This document shows positions 48,070 through 56,960 of a DNA stretch of 64,000 nucleotides, piece by piece (position 1 is the stretch's first letter; each line of letters opens with the position of its first letter). Below the pieces are notes generated by a model. It was not told the origin of the DNA. It saw only the letters and a program-made list of their open reading frames with translations, and did no database searches. The stretch covers positions 620,001 through 684,000 of the forward strand of contig CAVTYH010000002.1 in assembly GCA_963738835.1 (NCBI GenBank), read 5' to 3'. A program made the translations under genes and the position numbers. This stretch comes from CAVTYH01 sp963738835 (GTDB taxonomy: Bacteria > Planctomycetota > Planctomycetia > Pirellulales > JADZDJ01).

Positions 48070-48543
48070 TTAGCAAGTGGCGCAGCACACCGGGGTACCG
48101 CCAAAGCACACGTAGGCGCAGCAGCCGCTGTCGCAGCACTTCGAGCAGCATTCGCAGCAGGCTTGCAGGCACGCCGCAGCTTGCTTGTCGCCGCTGGTGC
48201 AGGAGATTGTGCAGCCGTCGCTAGTATACTCGCACTTGCAGTTGCAATTGGCAAACGTGCAGTTGCAGCACTGAATGCCGTTGTGCGTGCAGCAGCAACT
48301 GCAACAGCCATCGGCCAACATGCGGCAGAGATTCTGCAGCGTGGCGGACGACAGTTCGTCGTCGCACTTGCAGTGGATCTTAAATCCGCCGGTGCACTTT
48401 TCAAACTCCACTTTGCAACGCGGCACCACGCACCAGTTGCCTGCTGCAGGGGCTGCCGCCGGGAAACCGGAGGCCTGCCACGAAGGGGCCGGACCCGATT
48501 GCGATCCGACCGAAAACCGTTCCATCAATACAGCACTGGACAT
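48070..48543 (-). CDS. Cysteine-rich protein (32 Cys in 157 aa)
   Basis: All 32 Cys lie after residue 37, many as CC or CCC (GCCSCCCTHNGIQCC, ACCECCSKCC). Residues ~38-80 (CVVPRCKVEFEKC, HCKCDDELSSATLQ) look like a small folded unit; the rest resembles a metal cluster or a densely disulfide-bonded domain. No signal peptide or membrane helix, so a cytosolic thiolate metal-binding role is more likely than secretion, but this is inference. AAAGGAG lies 7 bp before ATG. Its own terminator suggests a single-gene unit. Family not recognised by name. Confidence 0.8.
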   Translation of the reverse strand: MSSAVLMERFSVGSQSGPAPSWQASGFPAAAPAAGNWCVVPRCKVEFEKCTGGFKIHCKCDDELSSATLQNLCRMLADGCCSCCCTHNGIQCCNCTFANCNCKCEYTSDGCTISCTSGDKQAAACLQACCECCSKCCDSGCCAYVCFGGTPVCCATC

Positions 48544-48973
48544 GAAGAACTCCTTTCGTTTGGGTCAAGCTTCACGCCGAAAGGCACACGTGGCCAACAG
48601 ACGCAGGCGAACACCCTGTTCGCGTTTTTCGCTTGGCCAAGACATGTCGCGCCGCTTCTGGTTGAGCCAGTGAGCGGCGCGTTCACTACGCGATTAAAAA
48701 TCCTCCCGCTGCTGCGGGTCAGCAGAACCGCGGTTCAATATAGAACGCTGGCGAGAAATCTGACAAGACAAGTTTTGCAATTGGGCAAACTGTATCGAAG
48801 CGGCAAGCCAGACCACTCGTTCTGAATGTGCTAGCAAACTTCTGGAACATCGCCCCCATCGCTCAGAATCTCGATATCAGAAGGGAGATGATCTGGGTGA
48901 TGCTTGCGCTGTTATGCCGATGCTCGCACAAGCCAGTCGACATGCTAGCGGCAAGCCCGATGGAGTCTGAGCC
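48544..48973. other. Intergenic, no gene seen
   Basis: 430 bp between divergent genes. It must hold the promoter of the Cys-rich gene; no clear boxes, hairpins or RNA gene identified. Confidence 0.35.
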
Positions 48974-49192
48974 ATGACAAACCGGATGCGACGATTCTCG
49001 ATGCCTGCGGGCGACAACGTAGCAGCCGTGCCGGGCACGGTTGGCCACGCGCAACTTCAAGACTCACCAGCGGCACCAGCGATTAACGGCTTGGCCCAGA
49101 TTTACGCTCTGGCCCACCAACGGGCCGTAGCCACGGTTGAGAATGAGCGCTGGAACCGACTGTTGCGCCAATTGCTGGAATTGGACGAGTAG
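48974..49192 (+). CDS. Small hypothetical protein (72 aa)
   Basis: MTNRMRRFSMPAGDNV, then an Ala-rich helical part ending ENERWNRLLRQLLELDE. GGAG 11 bp before ATG and a strong terminator 35 bp after the stop support a real gene. No family recognised. Confidence 0.55.
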   Translation: MTNRMRRFSMPAGDNVAAVPGTVGHAQLQDSPAAPAINGLAQIYALAHQRAVATVENERWNRLLRQLLELDE

Positions 49193-49227
49193 GCCGTCGG
49201 TTCGCAATTCAATTACCAAAAACAACA

Positions 49228-49255
49228 AAGCCCAGGGGTTTGCACCCCTGGGCTT
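49228..49255. terminator. Bidirectional rho-independent terminator
   Basis: AAGCCCAGGGGT-TTGC-ACCCCTGGGCTT with a T-rich flank on each strand, between the convergent small gene and glnB. Confidence 0.85.
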
Positions 49256-49302
49256 CTTCGTTGTTGCCTAACGAACTCGCGTTGTGTTTACCGCTGCCAT
49301 AT

Positions 49303-49641
49303 TTAGACGGCGGCCGCGTTGGTTTCGCCGGTGCGGATGCGAATGACGTCGGTCAACTGGCTGACGAAAATCTTTCCATCACCAACCTGACCGGTGCGAG
49401 CAGCGCTCACAATCGTGTCGATCACGCCTTGGGCATCGCGCTCATCGACCACCACTTCTACCTTCACCTTGGGCAGAAAATCAACGGCATATTCTGCGCC
49501 GCGGTAAGTTTCGGTGTGCCCCTTCTGGCGGCCGAAACCACGCACTTCGGTGACGGTCATGCCCTGTACGCCTTTGGCGTGCAGGGCGTCTTTGACTTCT
49601 TCCAACTTGAAATGACGAATGACAGCTTCGATCTTTTTCAT
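49303..49641 (-). CDS. glnB: Nitrogen regulatory protein PII
   Basis: 112-residue trimeric PII signal protein reporting 2-oxoglutarate, ATP/ADP and nitrogen status. MKKIEAVIRHFKLEEVKDAL start, T-loop GHTETYRGAEYAVDFLPK with the uridylylation-type Tyr51, and the C-terminal DGKIFVSQLTDVIRIRTGE. GAGGAGATT precedes the ATG. No amtB or glnA next to it. A good sigma54 promoter lies at 49783-49799, which suits nitrogen control. GlnB and GlnK cannot be separated by sequence alone. Confidence 0.96.
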   Translation of the reverse strand: MKKIEAVIRHFKLEEVKDALHAKGVQGMTVTEVRGFGRQKGHTETYRGAEYAVDFLPKVKVEVVVDERDAQGVIDTIVSAARTGQVGDGKIFVSQLTDVIRIRTGETNAAAV

Positions 49642-49782
49642 GGCAATCTCCTCAAAAGTTTATCGCTAGGGATGGGTTTGTTAATTTGTTTTGCTGACGG
49701 GCATCTTCGGCCGACGATCCCTTTCCAACCGACCGACTTCCCGGCGAGCTCCGCTTCAAGCACGCTGTTGGCAATGGAGTAA

Positions 49783-49799
49783 TGCAACCGCCGCGCCAA
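49783..49799 (-). promoter_or_regulatory. Candidate sigma54 promoter of glnB
   Basis: On the minus strand TTGGCGCGGCGGTTGCA; consensus is TTGGCACG-N4-TTGCA, so one base differs and the GG-N10-GC spacing is exact. About 140 bp before the glnB start, giving a leader of ~130 nt. Confidence 0.7.
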
Positions 49800-50081
49800 G
49801 AATGATGACGCCGAGGAAAATCGAAACCGAAACAGTGTTAAGTCGATATACGATCAGCAATTGAAAAATCTTCGAGGGTCGAGCGATCGCCGCGTTCGCC
49901 TTGCACGAAATTCGCACTGGCGCGAGGTATTAGCTGTGCCCTACACGCTGAATGCAAAGAACGGCGCTGCCGGAACTGCTTTCATGGCAACGGTTTGATC
50001 GAAATCGATTTGCTGCCGCTAAAATTCACGTCGAGAGAACGCGAGTCACGAAGTTGTGACAGATGACCAGGTGATTTTGTG
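49800..50081. other. Intergenic, upstream of glnB
   Basis: No gene. May hold activator sites for the sigma54 promoter: TGCACGAAATTCGCA at about 49900-49920 is a weak dyad but not a clear NtrC box. Confidence 0.3.
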
Positions 50082-50110
50082 GCGCAACCCCCGGCTGCCG
50101 CCGGAGGCTA
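50082..50110. repeat. Hairpin repeat forming the DUF1570 stop
   Basis: GCGCAACCCCCGGCTGCCGC-CGGAGGCTA. Diverged copy of the CCCTCGG hairpin family. Its last three bases are the TAG stop of the minus-strand gene. Confidence 0.55.
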
Positions 50111-51238
50111 TTTGAGGTCGTTGATGAAGCGCAAAAATCGGGCGTCGAGCATCGCCATGTTTTCGCCGAAAATTTCGGTGAAATCTTTCATTCGCTGGGC
50201 GCTGCTGTACAACGTAAACGGGGGTCGGGAGGCGGTTTTCGCCAGGTACTTGGCATAATCGCGCGGCATTTTTTCAACCAGGAAAAACGTGAACGCCCAG
50301 GCTTCGGCATAGGCGGCAATCGGATCGTGATCGAACTGCCGATCGCTGTTGATCAGTTCGACAAATGCCGCTGGCTTGCGCTTGGCAAACAATTGCTTGA
50401 AATCTTTCAACCGACCCTGGTTGATGCGGTCGCGTTCATTCGGAAAGCTGCGCGAATCGCCCACACCGGGAGCTTCGAACATCGTCCCTAATCCTTCAGC
50501 CACCCACCGCGGCGCCGGCGACCAGCGGCTGTGGATGCCTGTGTTGAACGCCGTTTGGTGTGAAGCTTCGTGCACGACGGTCGCCATGTTTTGTTTGGCT
50601 TGCTCGCTGTTGGCCTTGCCATCGCCGATGTCGAACAGCGCCACCCGATTCGTTTGCGGCGAATAATATCCCAGCAGACCGGCCCCCGCCGGCACGGCAT
50701 CGTGAGCGGCGTAGTGGCGAAAATCGTCCTGTGTGGGAAATACAATGGCCACCAAGGGAAACTGCGGATTCGTAAGCGAAAAGCCACGGACGCCGAAATA
50801 CATCAGGCACGAACGGTACATTTCTTCAAACCGATCGGCCCATTGTTTCTGACCGACCGGATGCACAACAAGAAAATGCCCGGTGCCGGTGACCTCGTAT
50901 TTCGATCCGAATTCTCGCTGCAGCATGCCCCGCAGCACGCTTGACGAATACGGCGTGAACGTCTCGCTGGTCTTGCGATATTCTTGCGCTTCGGAGGGCG
51001 AGAATTCGACGATGGCCCCATCGCGCCCCAGCAGAACCACCTGGTCGCTGGAAAACGCCAGCGGCATGCCTTCCACGCGCTGACCACGAACCAGCGCTTC
51101 CATCGTCATTTGCGCCGGGGCAGCGGCTAGGCTCGGCAAAGCGATTGCCAGCAACCCAACGAAGGCCAGAGCCATTGAAGATAGACGGCAAAATACATTG
51201 CCCGACCGTTTCGGTCGGAAGGCATGGCGAAATCGCAT
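50108..51238 (-). CDS. DUF1570 exported putative metallopeptidase
   Basis: Signal peptide around residues 20-40 (LAFVGLLAIALPSLAAA). The gluzincin-like motif VVHEASHQTAFN (HEXXH) is in the middle, followed by APRWVAEGLGTMFEAP, whose Glu would be the third zinc ligand, and AYAEAWAFTFFLVEK. N-terminal part FHYLVVHP-like (GTGHFLVVHPVGQKQWADRF). 376 residues, usual for the family. Peptidase activity is inferred from the motif only. Confidence 0.88.
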   Translation of the reverse strand: MRFRHAFRPKRSGNVFCRLSSMALAFVGLLAIALPSLAAAPAQMTMEALVRGQRVEGMPLAFSSDQVVLLGRDGAIVEFSPSEAQEYRKTSETFTPYSSSVLRGMLQREFGSKYEVTGTGHFLVVHPVGQKQWADRFEEMYRSCLMYFGVRGFSLTNPQFPLVAIVFPTQDDFRHYAAHDAVPAGAGLLGYYSPQTNRVALFDIGDGKANSEQAKQNMATVVHEASHQTAFNTGIHSRWSPAPRWVAEGLGTMFEAPGVGDSRSFPNERDRINQGRLKDFKQLFAKRKPAAFVELINSDRQFDHDPIAAYAEAWAFTFFLVEKMPRDYAKYLAKTASRPPFTLYSSAQRMKDFTEIFGENMAMLDARFLRFINDLK

Positions 51239-51449
51239 GCGGTCGGTTTCCCACGGAGTTTAAGGGGCGTAGCAGCTGCACCAAATCAAGTTTAGAACGC
51301 AAATTCGCTCTCAGAATTCGCGCTGCTAGAACCGCCCTGCGATACGACTTAGAATGAATTGTTGAGCCGCCAACGGGCTAAACCGCCGACGGCTGAATTC
51401 GCGCACCCTCGGCACCTGACTCCAGACTCCCTGACACCTGGTCTTAACC

Positions 51450-52542
51450 GTGCTCTCTGCACTGCTCATCGCTGCCGTGCTTGCACAAGTCGAAGCGTCG
51501 CCGGCGCAAACTGAAGATGCGGCCAGCGCTTCGAAGATTACCGTCTCGGGCAAAATGACGCTCGACGAATTGCGCGAGGCCATCGAAAAACAAACGGGCA
51601 ACAAAATTGTCGATTACCGCGGGCGCTTCGGTGGTCAGAACGTCACCAATCCGAAACTGACGCTCGACATCAGAAACGCTCCGTTCTGGCAAGCGCTCGA
51701 CGCCATTTTGGATCAGACGAATCTGACCGTCTATTTGTTCTCCGGCAAGGACGGACTAGCGCTGGTGGATCGGACGGAAAACGAACTGCCGCGTGCCAAG
51801 CGCGCCGACCTATGCCGGTCCGCTGCGGATCGAAGTGACGCGCCTGGTCGGCGAACGGCGTCCCGGCATTGAACCGGGCGGCACGCTCAAAGTGAATTTG
51901 GAAATAGACTGGGAGCCGCGCTTGGAGCCCATCACTTTTTTGCAGCCCACAAAGCTTCTTCACGCCGTGGACGATCAGGGGCGTGAGCTGCACTTCGAGG
52001 TTGCCGATGCCGCCATTGAAGCGCCGGTTCAAGGCGGCACCGGCGTCGATTTGCTGCTTCCCTTCACCGCTCCGCCGCGAGACGCCAGCTCAATTGCGTT
52101 AATCAAGGGTACGCTGACGGCGCTCGTGTCGGGCAAAGTGGAAGACTTCGAGTTCGACAAACTGGCCGATGCCGCCAAACCGGGCTTCAAACCCCTGGAA
52201 CTGAAAAAGGACGCCGCTCACGTTGTGCTGGAGCAAGTGCGAAAAAACAACGACATCTGGGAAGTGTTGGTGCGGGTGCGCTTCGACGCCGCCGCCAGCT
52301 CGATGGAATCGCACCGCGGCTGGATCATGCAAAACGAAGCCTTCGTAGTTGGCCCCGACAAAAAGCCGATCGAGAAGGCCGGCTCGTTCATCAGCATGCG
52401 GACCGACAAGGAAATGGGCATCGGCTATCAATTCGAACTGCCTGAAACGGGCCTGGATGGCTGCACATTTGTTTACAAAAGCGCATCTTCAATTCGGACG
52501 CTGGAGGTGCCTTACGAACTGAAGAATCTACCGTTGCCGTAA
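51450..52542 (+). CDS. Hypothetical exported protein (one frame break)
   Basis: GTG start with a short leader (LSALLIAAVLAQVEA). Residues ~30-110 (ITVSGKMTLDELREAIEKQT, LDIRNAPFWQALDAIL) resemble a secretin/STN-type short domain. After a break near 51800 the other frame gives APTYAGPLRIEVTRL and a beta-rich region to VPYELKNLPLP. Planctomycete proteins of this design exist but I know no function. 24 bp upstream of the parvulin gene, so probably co-transcribed. Confidence 0.65.
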
Positions 52543-52566
52543 ACCGCGGATCAGGGGGAGATTTCA

Positions 52567-53646
52567 TTGATTGATTCTAACTTTCGGCCCCGAGCCGGCC
52601 GCGCGCGGCGGCATTTCGCTGCGTTGGTTGTAATCTTGGTAGCTGTGCGGATGGGAGCGGTCGCCGTACATCGCGCGGCGGCTCAGTCGGCCGACGCTTC
52701 GCCCACCGCGCCAGAGGCGGTCAGCGACGCCGCGCCCAAGCCGTCGGGCATTGTCGCCAAGGTGAACGGCCTTCCCGTCTTTCGCCGCGACATCGAGCGC
52801 GATTTGGCCGCGAATGCCCAAGGCAAGCAGTTAACTCCGGAGACGACAGCACTATTGGAAGCCAATTTGCTGCAGCAGCAAGTCGATCTCTCGCTGTTGC
52901 AGAATTTTCTTGCCGCGCAAAAGATGTCGGCCAGTTCTGAGGAAGTTGAATCGGCACTGGCTAAAATTCGCAGCAGGCTCGCGCAACGCAAAACGACGCT
53001 GGACGCGGTCTTGACCGCCAATCGACAAACCGAAACTGCTTTTCGCGCGGAGATTGCCAAAGAGTTGTCTTGGAATAAGTTTTTGAACAGTCAGATGACG
53101 AACCAGGCGCTGCAAGATTTCTTCAAACAGTTTCACGAACGCTTCGACGGCACCGAGCGCCGCGTTAGCCATATTCTGTTGCGTCCCGGCGGCGCCACAG
53201 ACGAGGCGGCCGTAAAAGCGTTGGTCGCGCAGGCAGATCAGCTTCGCAACCAAATCAAATCCGGGGCGATCAGTTTCGACGCGGCGGCCGAAAAATATTC
53301 CGCTGGTCCCAGCCGGCGGCAGGGGGGTGATCTGGGGTTCATTCCACCGCAGGGGGTCATGGTGCCGCAGTTTTCCGACGCGGCGTTTGGGCTTACGCTG
53401 GGCGATATCAGCGATCCGGTGGTCACGCCGTTCGGCGTCCACTTAATCAAGGTGACCGAAGTCAAACCGGGCAACAAGAAATGGCAGGACGTGCTGAATG
53501 TCTTGCAGCCCACTTTCTCGCAAGCGCTCTTGAAACAAGTGATCGCCCAGCAGCGGCAGGCGATGCAAGACAAAATCGAATACGCCGACGATTTCCCGCA
53601 CTTCAAACCCGGCACCACAGAACTGGCGACGCCAGTCACTCCCTGA
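52567..53646 (+). CDS. Exported parvulin-type peptidyl-prolyl isomerase (SurA/PrsA-like)
   Basis: Folding helper for exported proteins. N-terminal leader, SurA-N-like helices with IVAKVNGLPVFRRDIERDL, and one parvulin domain (residues ~195-300) with RRVSHILLRPGG, FDAAAEKYSAGPSRRQGGDLG, FIPPQGVMVPQF and TPFGVHLIKVTEV. Start is TTG 52567, with AGGGGGAG 6 bp before it; an ATG at 52651 would cut the leader. Confidence 0.88.
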   Translation: MIDSNFRPRAGRARRHFAALVVILVAVRMGAVAVHRAAAQSADASPTAPEAVSDAAPKPSGIVAKVNGLPVFRRDIERDLAANAQGKQLTPETTALLEANLLQQQVDLSLLQNFLAAQKMSASSEEVESALAKIRSRLAQRKTTLDAVLTANRQTETAFRAEIAKELSWNKFLNSQMTNQALQDFFKQFHERFDGTERRVSHILLRPGGATDEAAVKALVAQADQLRNQIKSGAISFDAAAEKYSAGPSRRQGGDLGFIPPQGVMVPQFSDAAFGLTLGDISDPVVTPFGVHLIKVTEVKPGNKKWQDVLNVLQPTFSQALLKQVIAQQRQAMQDKIEYADDFPHFKPGTTELATPVTP

Positions 53647-53664
53647 CACCTCTTAACCCCGGCT

Positions 53665-54263
53665 TTACCGGGGTGGCGACCTGCGCGAACGCTTTTTATT
53701 TCGATTCCGTCTTGGCCGATTATTCGCTTTTGCATCTGCTAACGGGCTCAATTTCAGCGGATCGCTCGGGTCCAGCTCGCGAAGTCGATTCATGACATCG
53801 CGCGCCAAGCCGCGTTTGCCAAGTTTCGATAGCGCTTCTACCAGTCCTCGACCCGCCTCGAAAAACGCCCGATTCGCCGGATTGTTGTACAGCACCGGCT
53901 TAATGTTGCCGGTCCGATCGATGGCTTGCACGCCAATCTGATAGGCATAGCCGTAATGCCCCCTGGCCAGCCGCAGGTCGCCTGCGGCCACCGCCAAGTC
54001 GCCCAGCATTTTGTGGGCCGCCATAAAATCGCGGCATTCCGACAGCAGCCACCGCAATTCATCCTGGGCGATTTCGTTTTCGCCCGCGGCAATCATCTGT
54101 TCGACTTCCGCCAAATCTTCGCGGCGCGCTTGGCGCAGCGCGGCTCGCGCAGCTGCCAGGCTCCATCGTCGGCACGAACCACGCTTACCTTGTTGCGTGC
54201 GCCGCCGCTTTGCGATTTTTTTCCCGGCGGCGAATCGTCAGGTTTTCGCTCATGGTTGTCCAT
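53665..54263 (-). CDS. TPR-like hypothetical protein (one frame break)
   Basis: Starts MDNHERKPDDSPPGKKSQSG at 54263; after a break near 54128 it continues REDLAEVEQMIAAGENEIAQ. Two to three helical repeat units (AHKMLGDLAVAAGDLRLARG, YNNPANRAFFEAGRGLVEAL) resemble tetratricopeptide repeats. Very basic tail NNRPRRNRNKKRSRRSPPR. Function unknown. Convergent with the parvulin gene, 18 bp apart. Confidence 0.65.
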
Positions 54264-54423
54264 GCAGTATTGGCCCACGAACATGGCAATGGATTATTAG
54301 CTGGCGATCGATAAAATCACGACGCCGGCGATTGATTGATATTGATGCCACGCGCCACCATGCAGCGTAAACCACCAAGCAGCAATCGTCCAGCGAAACA
54401 GTCGGCTTGTAAGTTCTGACCGC

Positions 54424-54455
54424 ATTGCCCCGGGTGTAATCACCCGGGGCTAAAT
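54424..54455. repeat. CCCCGGG hairpin, relative of the ygiQ element
   Basis: ATTGCCCCGGGTGTAATCAC-CCGGGGCTAAAT, nearly the same as one end of the 118-bp element at 35969-36086. A GGTGAAGGGGTGAACGG-type tract (54466-54496), also found at 11238-11277, follows and leads to the mutY start. Confidence 0.7.
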
Positions 54456-54495
54456 GGCAAGTCACCCCTTCACTCGCTCACCCTTTCACCCGTTC

Positions 54496-55686
54496 ATGCC
54501 GCTCGCCACTGCCGATCAACCCTGGTCGCCAACTTGGCTCGCCACCGCCCGGCGTCGGCTGCTCGCCTGGTATCGTCGCCAGGCCCGCGACTTGGCGTGG
54601 CGCCGCACCAGCGATCCGTACGCGGTTTGGGTCAGCGAGATCATGCTGCAACAAACGCAAGTGGCGACGGTCGAGCGCTACTATCCACGGTTCCTCGCCG
54701 CCTTCCCGACCATCGCCGCCCTGGCCGCTGCTCCCGAAGACCGCGTGCTGCGGCTGTGGGAAGGGCTGGGCTATTACCGTCGGGCGCGGCAACTGCACGC
54801 GGCAGCAAAGAAAATCGTCGCCGAACATGGTGGGAAATTGCCGCGCGATTCCGAATCGGTCCGCCAGTTGCCCGGCATCGGTCGCTATACCGCCGGCGCG
54901 ATTTTATCGATCGCCTTCGATGCCCGCGAGCCGATTCTGGAAGCCAACACCATCCGCTTGCTGGCCCGCTTGAATGCTTATTCCGGCGACATCGGCTCGA
55001 CGGCCGCGCTAAAATTGCTGTGGCAAGCCGCCGAGTCGCTGCTTCCGCGGCGCGGCAGCGGCACGCTGAATCAAGCGCTGATGGAACTCGGCAGTCTGGT
55101 TTGCACGCCGCGGAATCCCAAGTGCGGCGGGTGCCCGCTGGAAGCGCTCTGCCCGACACGGGCCGCCGGTTTGCAAGATCAAATTCCTGCGCCGCGGCGG
55201 CAGCCGACGATGGAAGACGTACACGAAACCGCCGTCGTCATTCGTCGCCGCGATGGCGCCGTGCTGCTGCGCAAATGCGGCCACGCCGAGCGCTGGGCCG
55301 GCCTGTGGGATTTTCCGCGGTTCGCACTGCCGACGAAAAATGGATCGCCATCTAAATTGAATGGTGCATCATCCGCCGGTTTGCGATTCAAACATTCCTC
55401 GCCGAGCTCACGACAAATCATCGCCGAAGTCCGCCGACTCACCAGCGTCAAGATCGCCAACCTCCAGCCGCTCACCGAACTGCGTCACGGCGTCACTCGC
55501 TTCCGCATCACGCTGAGCTGCTTCACCGCCGATGGCAAGCCTCAGTCGTCGAGAAGTTCGCAAACTTGCAAGCATGGCGAAACCCGTTGGGTGCTGCCGA
55601 TCGAATTGGAAACGTATCCCCTCAGCACCACCGGCCGAAAGTTGGCGCGATTGCTGCACTCGCAATTGCACGACAATCACCAATAA
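54496..55686 (+). CDS. mutY: A/G-specific adenine DNA glycosylase MutY
   Basis: Removes A opposite 8-oxoG. Glu48 in VSEIMLQQTQV matches E. coli Glu37. HhH is LPGIGRYTAGAIL. The catalytic Asp138 of E. coli (ILDGNVKR) is replaced by Glu149 here (ILEANTIRLL). The 4Fe-4S cluster CTPRNPKCGGCPLEALC (CX6CX2CX5C) is intact. C-terminal NUDIX-like recognition domain with ERWAGLWDFPRF is present. Length 396. ATG 54496 is used because the earlier ATG 54454 would add repeat-encoded SPFTRSPFHPF-like residues. Confidence 0.94.
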   Translation: MPLATADQPWSPTWLATARRRLLAWYRRQARDLAWRRTSDPYAVWVSEIMLQQTQVATVERYYPRFLAAFPTIAALAAAPEDRVLRLWEGLGYYRRARQLHAAAKKIVAEHGGKLPRDSESVRQLPGIGRYTAGAILSIAFDAREPILEANTIRLLARLNAYSGDIGSTAALKLLWQAAESLLPRRGSGTLNQALMELGSLVCTPRNPKCGGCPLEALCPTRAAGLQDQIPAPRRQPTMEDVHETAVVIRRRDGAVLLRKCGHAERWAGLWDFPRFALPTKNGSPSKLNGASSAGLRFKHSSPSSRQIIAEVRRLTSVKIANLQPLTELRHGVTRFRITLSCFTADGKPQSSRSSQTCKHGETRWVLPIELETYPLSTTGRKLARLLHSQLHDNHQ

Positions 55687-55814
55687 AGAAATTCGATGCG
55701 GCAATGTTTGCGCGAAATGCCTGGAAAATACGAGGTTTTCGCCTCCGCATGGCCGCATCACCGCCTCACAGATTGTTTGAGTGGGTACTGGTACGTCATC
55801 GCGTGGGATGAAAA

Positions 55815-55907
55815 TTATTTTCGCTGCTTCCACCGCCGATATGCCAGCAGGATGAAACCAACAGCGGCCACGGCAATAACCCAGTCAGAAGTGGTCATAC
55901 TTGCCAT
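55815..55907 (-). CDS. Very small membrane protein (30 aa), tentative
   Basis: MASMTTSDWVIAVAAVGFIL followed by LAYRRWKQRK: one helix with a basic cytoplasmic end. Reads like a genuine micro-protein but has no strong ribosome site and no known family. Confidence 0.4.
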   Translation of the reverse strand: MASMTTSDWVIAVAAVGFILLAYRRWKQRK

Positions 55908-55982
55908 TCTACCAACCTGCGCCAAAACTGGCATCCAGCCACTGGCTTAATTACCATTGGCCGGCATGGCGACCTATTACAC

Positions 55983-56020
55983 TCCCTCTTTCCGCCGCGG
56001 GAGAGGGCCGGGGTGAGGGG
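55983..56020 (+). repeat. REP-like palindrome, intergenic
   Basis: Copy of the 16-member family with the core GAGAGGGCCGGGGTGAGGGG. Confidence 0.75.
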
Positions 56021-56403
56021 CCGTCTGCACCCGACCCACCATCATCCCCGGCGCGCACTACCAGACACCAGGCACAAAACACCCGGACACTTTTGCTCTG
56101 CTCAATTGTCAAAGACCGACTGCAGGCCTTTCGCCGGCGTTTGCACGTCTTGTCGGCTGGAAACAAAGGGCCAGGCCGCGACCCAAGACCACCGGCAAAA
56201 TCGTCCCGCAGGGAACTCAGAGTTCCGCGCAGCATTATACCAGATAGTGCACATATGTAATTATTAACGTTTGAGCCAGCGGAAGGGTGGCTACCACCAA
56301 GCAGTGCGCGTCGTGATCGCTGTAGAGTGACAGAAGGCCATCGCAGATCGCGGACCAACGGATGATGCACACTCCTGGCCAAGATCCTCTTGTGGCTAGC
56401 GCC

Positions 56404-56424
56404 GCCCGGACAAACTGTCCGGGC
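56404..56424. repeat. Perfect 9-bp hairpin
   Basis: GCCCGGACA-AAC-TGTCCGGGC; no T-run, so not a typical terminator. Confidence 0.55.
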
Positions 56425-56666
56425 CACCCGCCGGAACGGCTAAACTTGTCGGTTAGAATGCACTGCCGACGGTACACGCGACTCACAAACGCGCATTCAC
56501 AAATCGCTTCGCCATCATGCCGCAATAACAATAATCTTGGTGGTTTGGTATAATTTCTGCCGACCAAACACCACACTTGGAAAGAAAATTACGCCAGCGA
56601 TGGCGGCGGGATTGCAAACACGTCCGCTAACGATTCTAGAGCTTTTGAGAGCAGCGGCGTAGAAAC

Positions 56667-56900
56667 ATGCCAACTCACGATCCACGATCTCTTGAAATTG
56701 ATCGTCTTGACCGTGGCCACGGCAAGCGCAGACAGCTAACACAGAAAGAGTCAATTCGCGGAATGGCATGGGCGCTAGCTGTAGCAGCCACCACTATGAC
56801 GTTGCGAGCTTATGGCGCTCTCGCGAGATCGATTACCGCAGCAACTTGTATCGGAATTGGTTTTGTGTTGGAGATTTTTTTAAGGCGCATTAAGCCTTAG
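56667..56900 (+). CDS. Small hypothetical membrane protein (77 aa)
   Basis: Charged N-terminus (HDPRSLEIDRLDRGHGKRR), then two hydrophobic stretches (AWALAVAATTMTLRAYGAL; ITAATCIGIGFVLEIFL) and a basic end. No family recognised, 60 bp before the next membrane protein on the same strand. Confidence 0.45.
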   Translation: MPTHDPRSLEIDRLDRGHGKRRQLTQKESIRGMAWALAVAATTMTLRAYGALARSITAATCIGIGFVLEIFLRRIKP

Positions 56901-56960
56901 GCTTGAGTTGCGTGTGCGGTTCTGGAGTGACAGTGCCGAGTTTCGCGGGCGCCAGCGACC

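Larger units (their letters stand above)
55908..56666. other. Repeat-rich intergenic region
   Basis: No credible gene. Holds a REP-like palindrome (55983-56020), a CAGACACC tract (56060-56093) and a perfect GCCCGGACA-AAC-TGTCCGGGC hairpin (56404-56424). Confidence 0.55.

Noticed and set aside
49240..49782. A 180-codon plus-strand frame over glnB
   Set aside because: Exactly antisense to PII, which is unmistakable.
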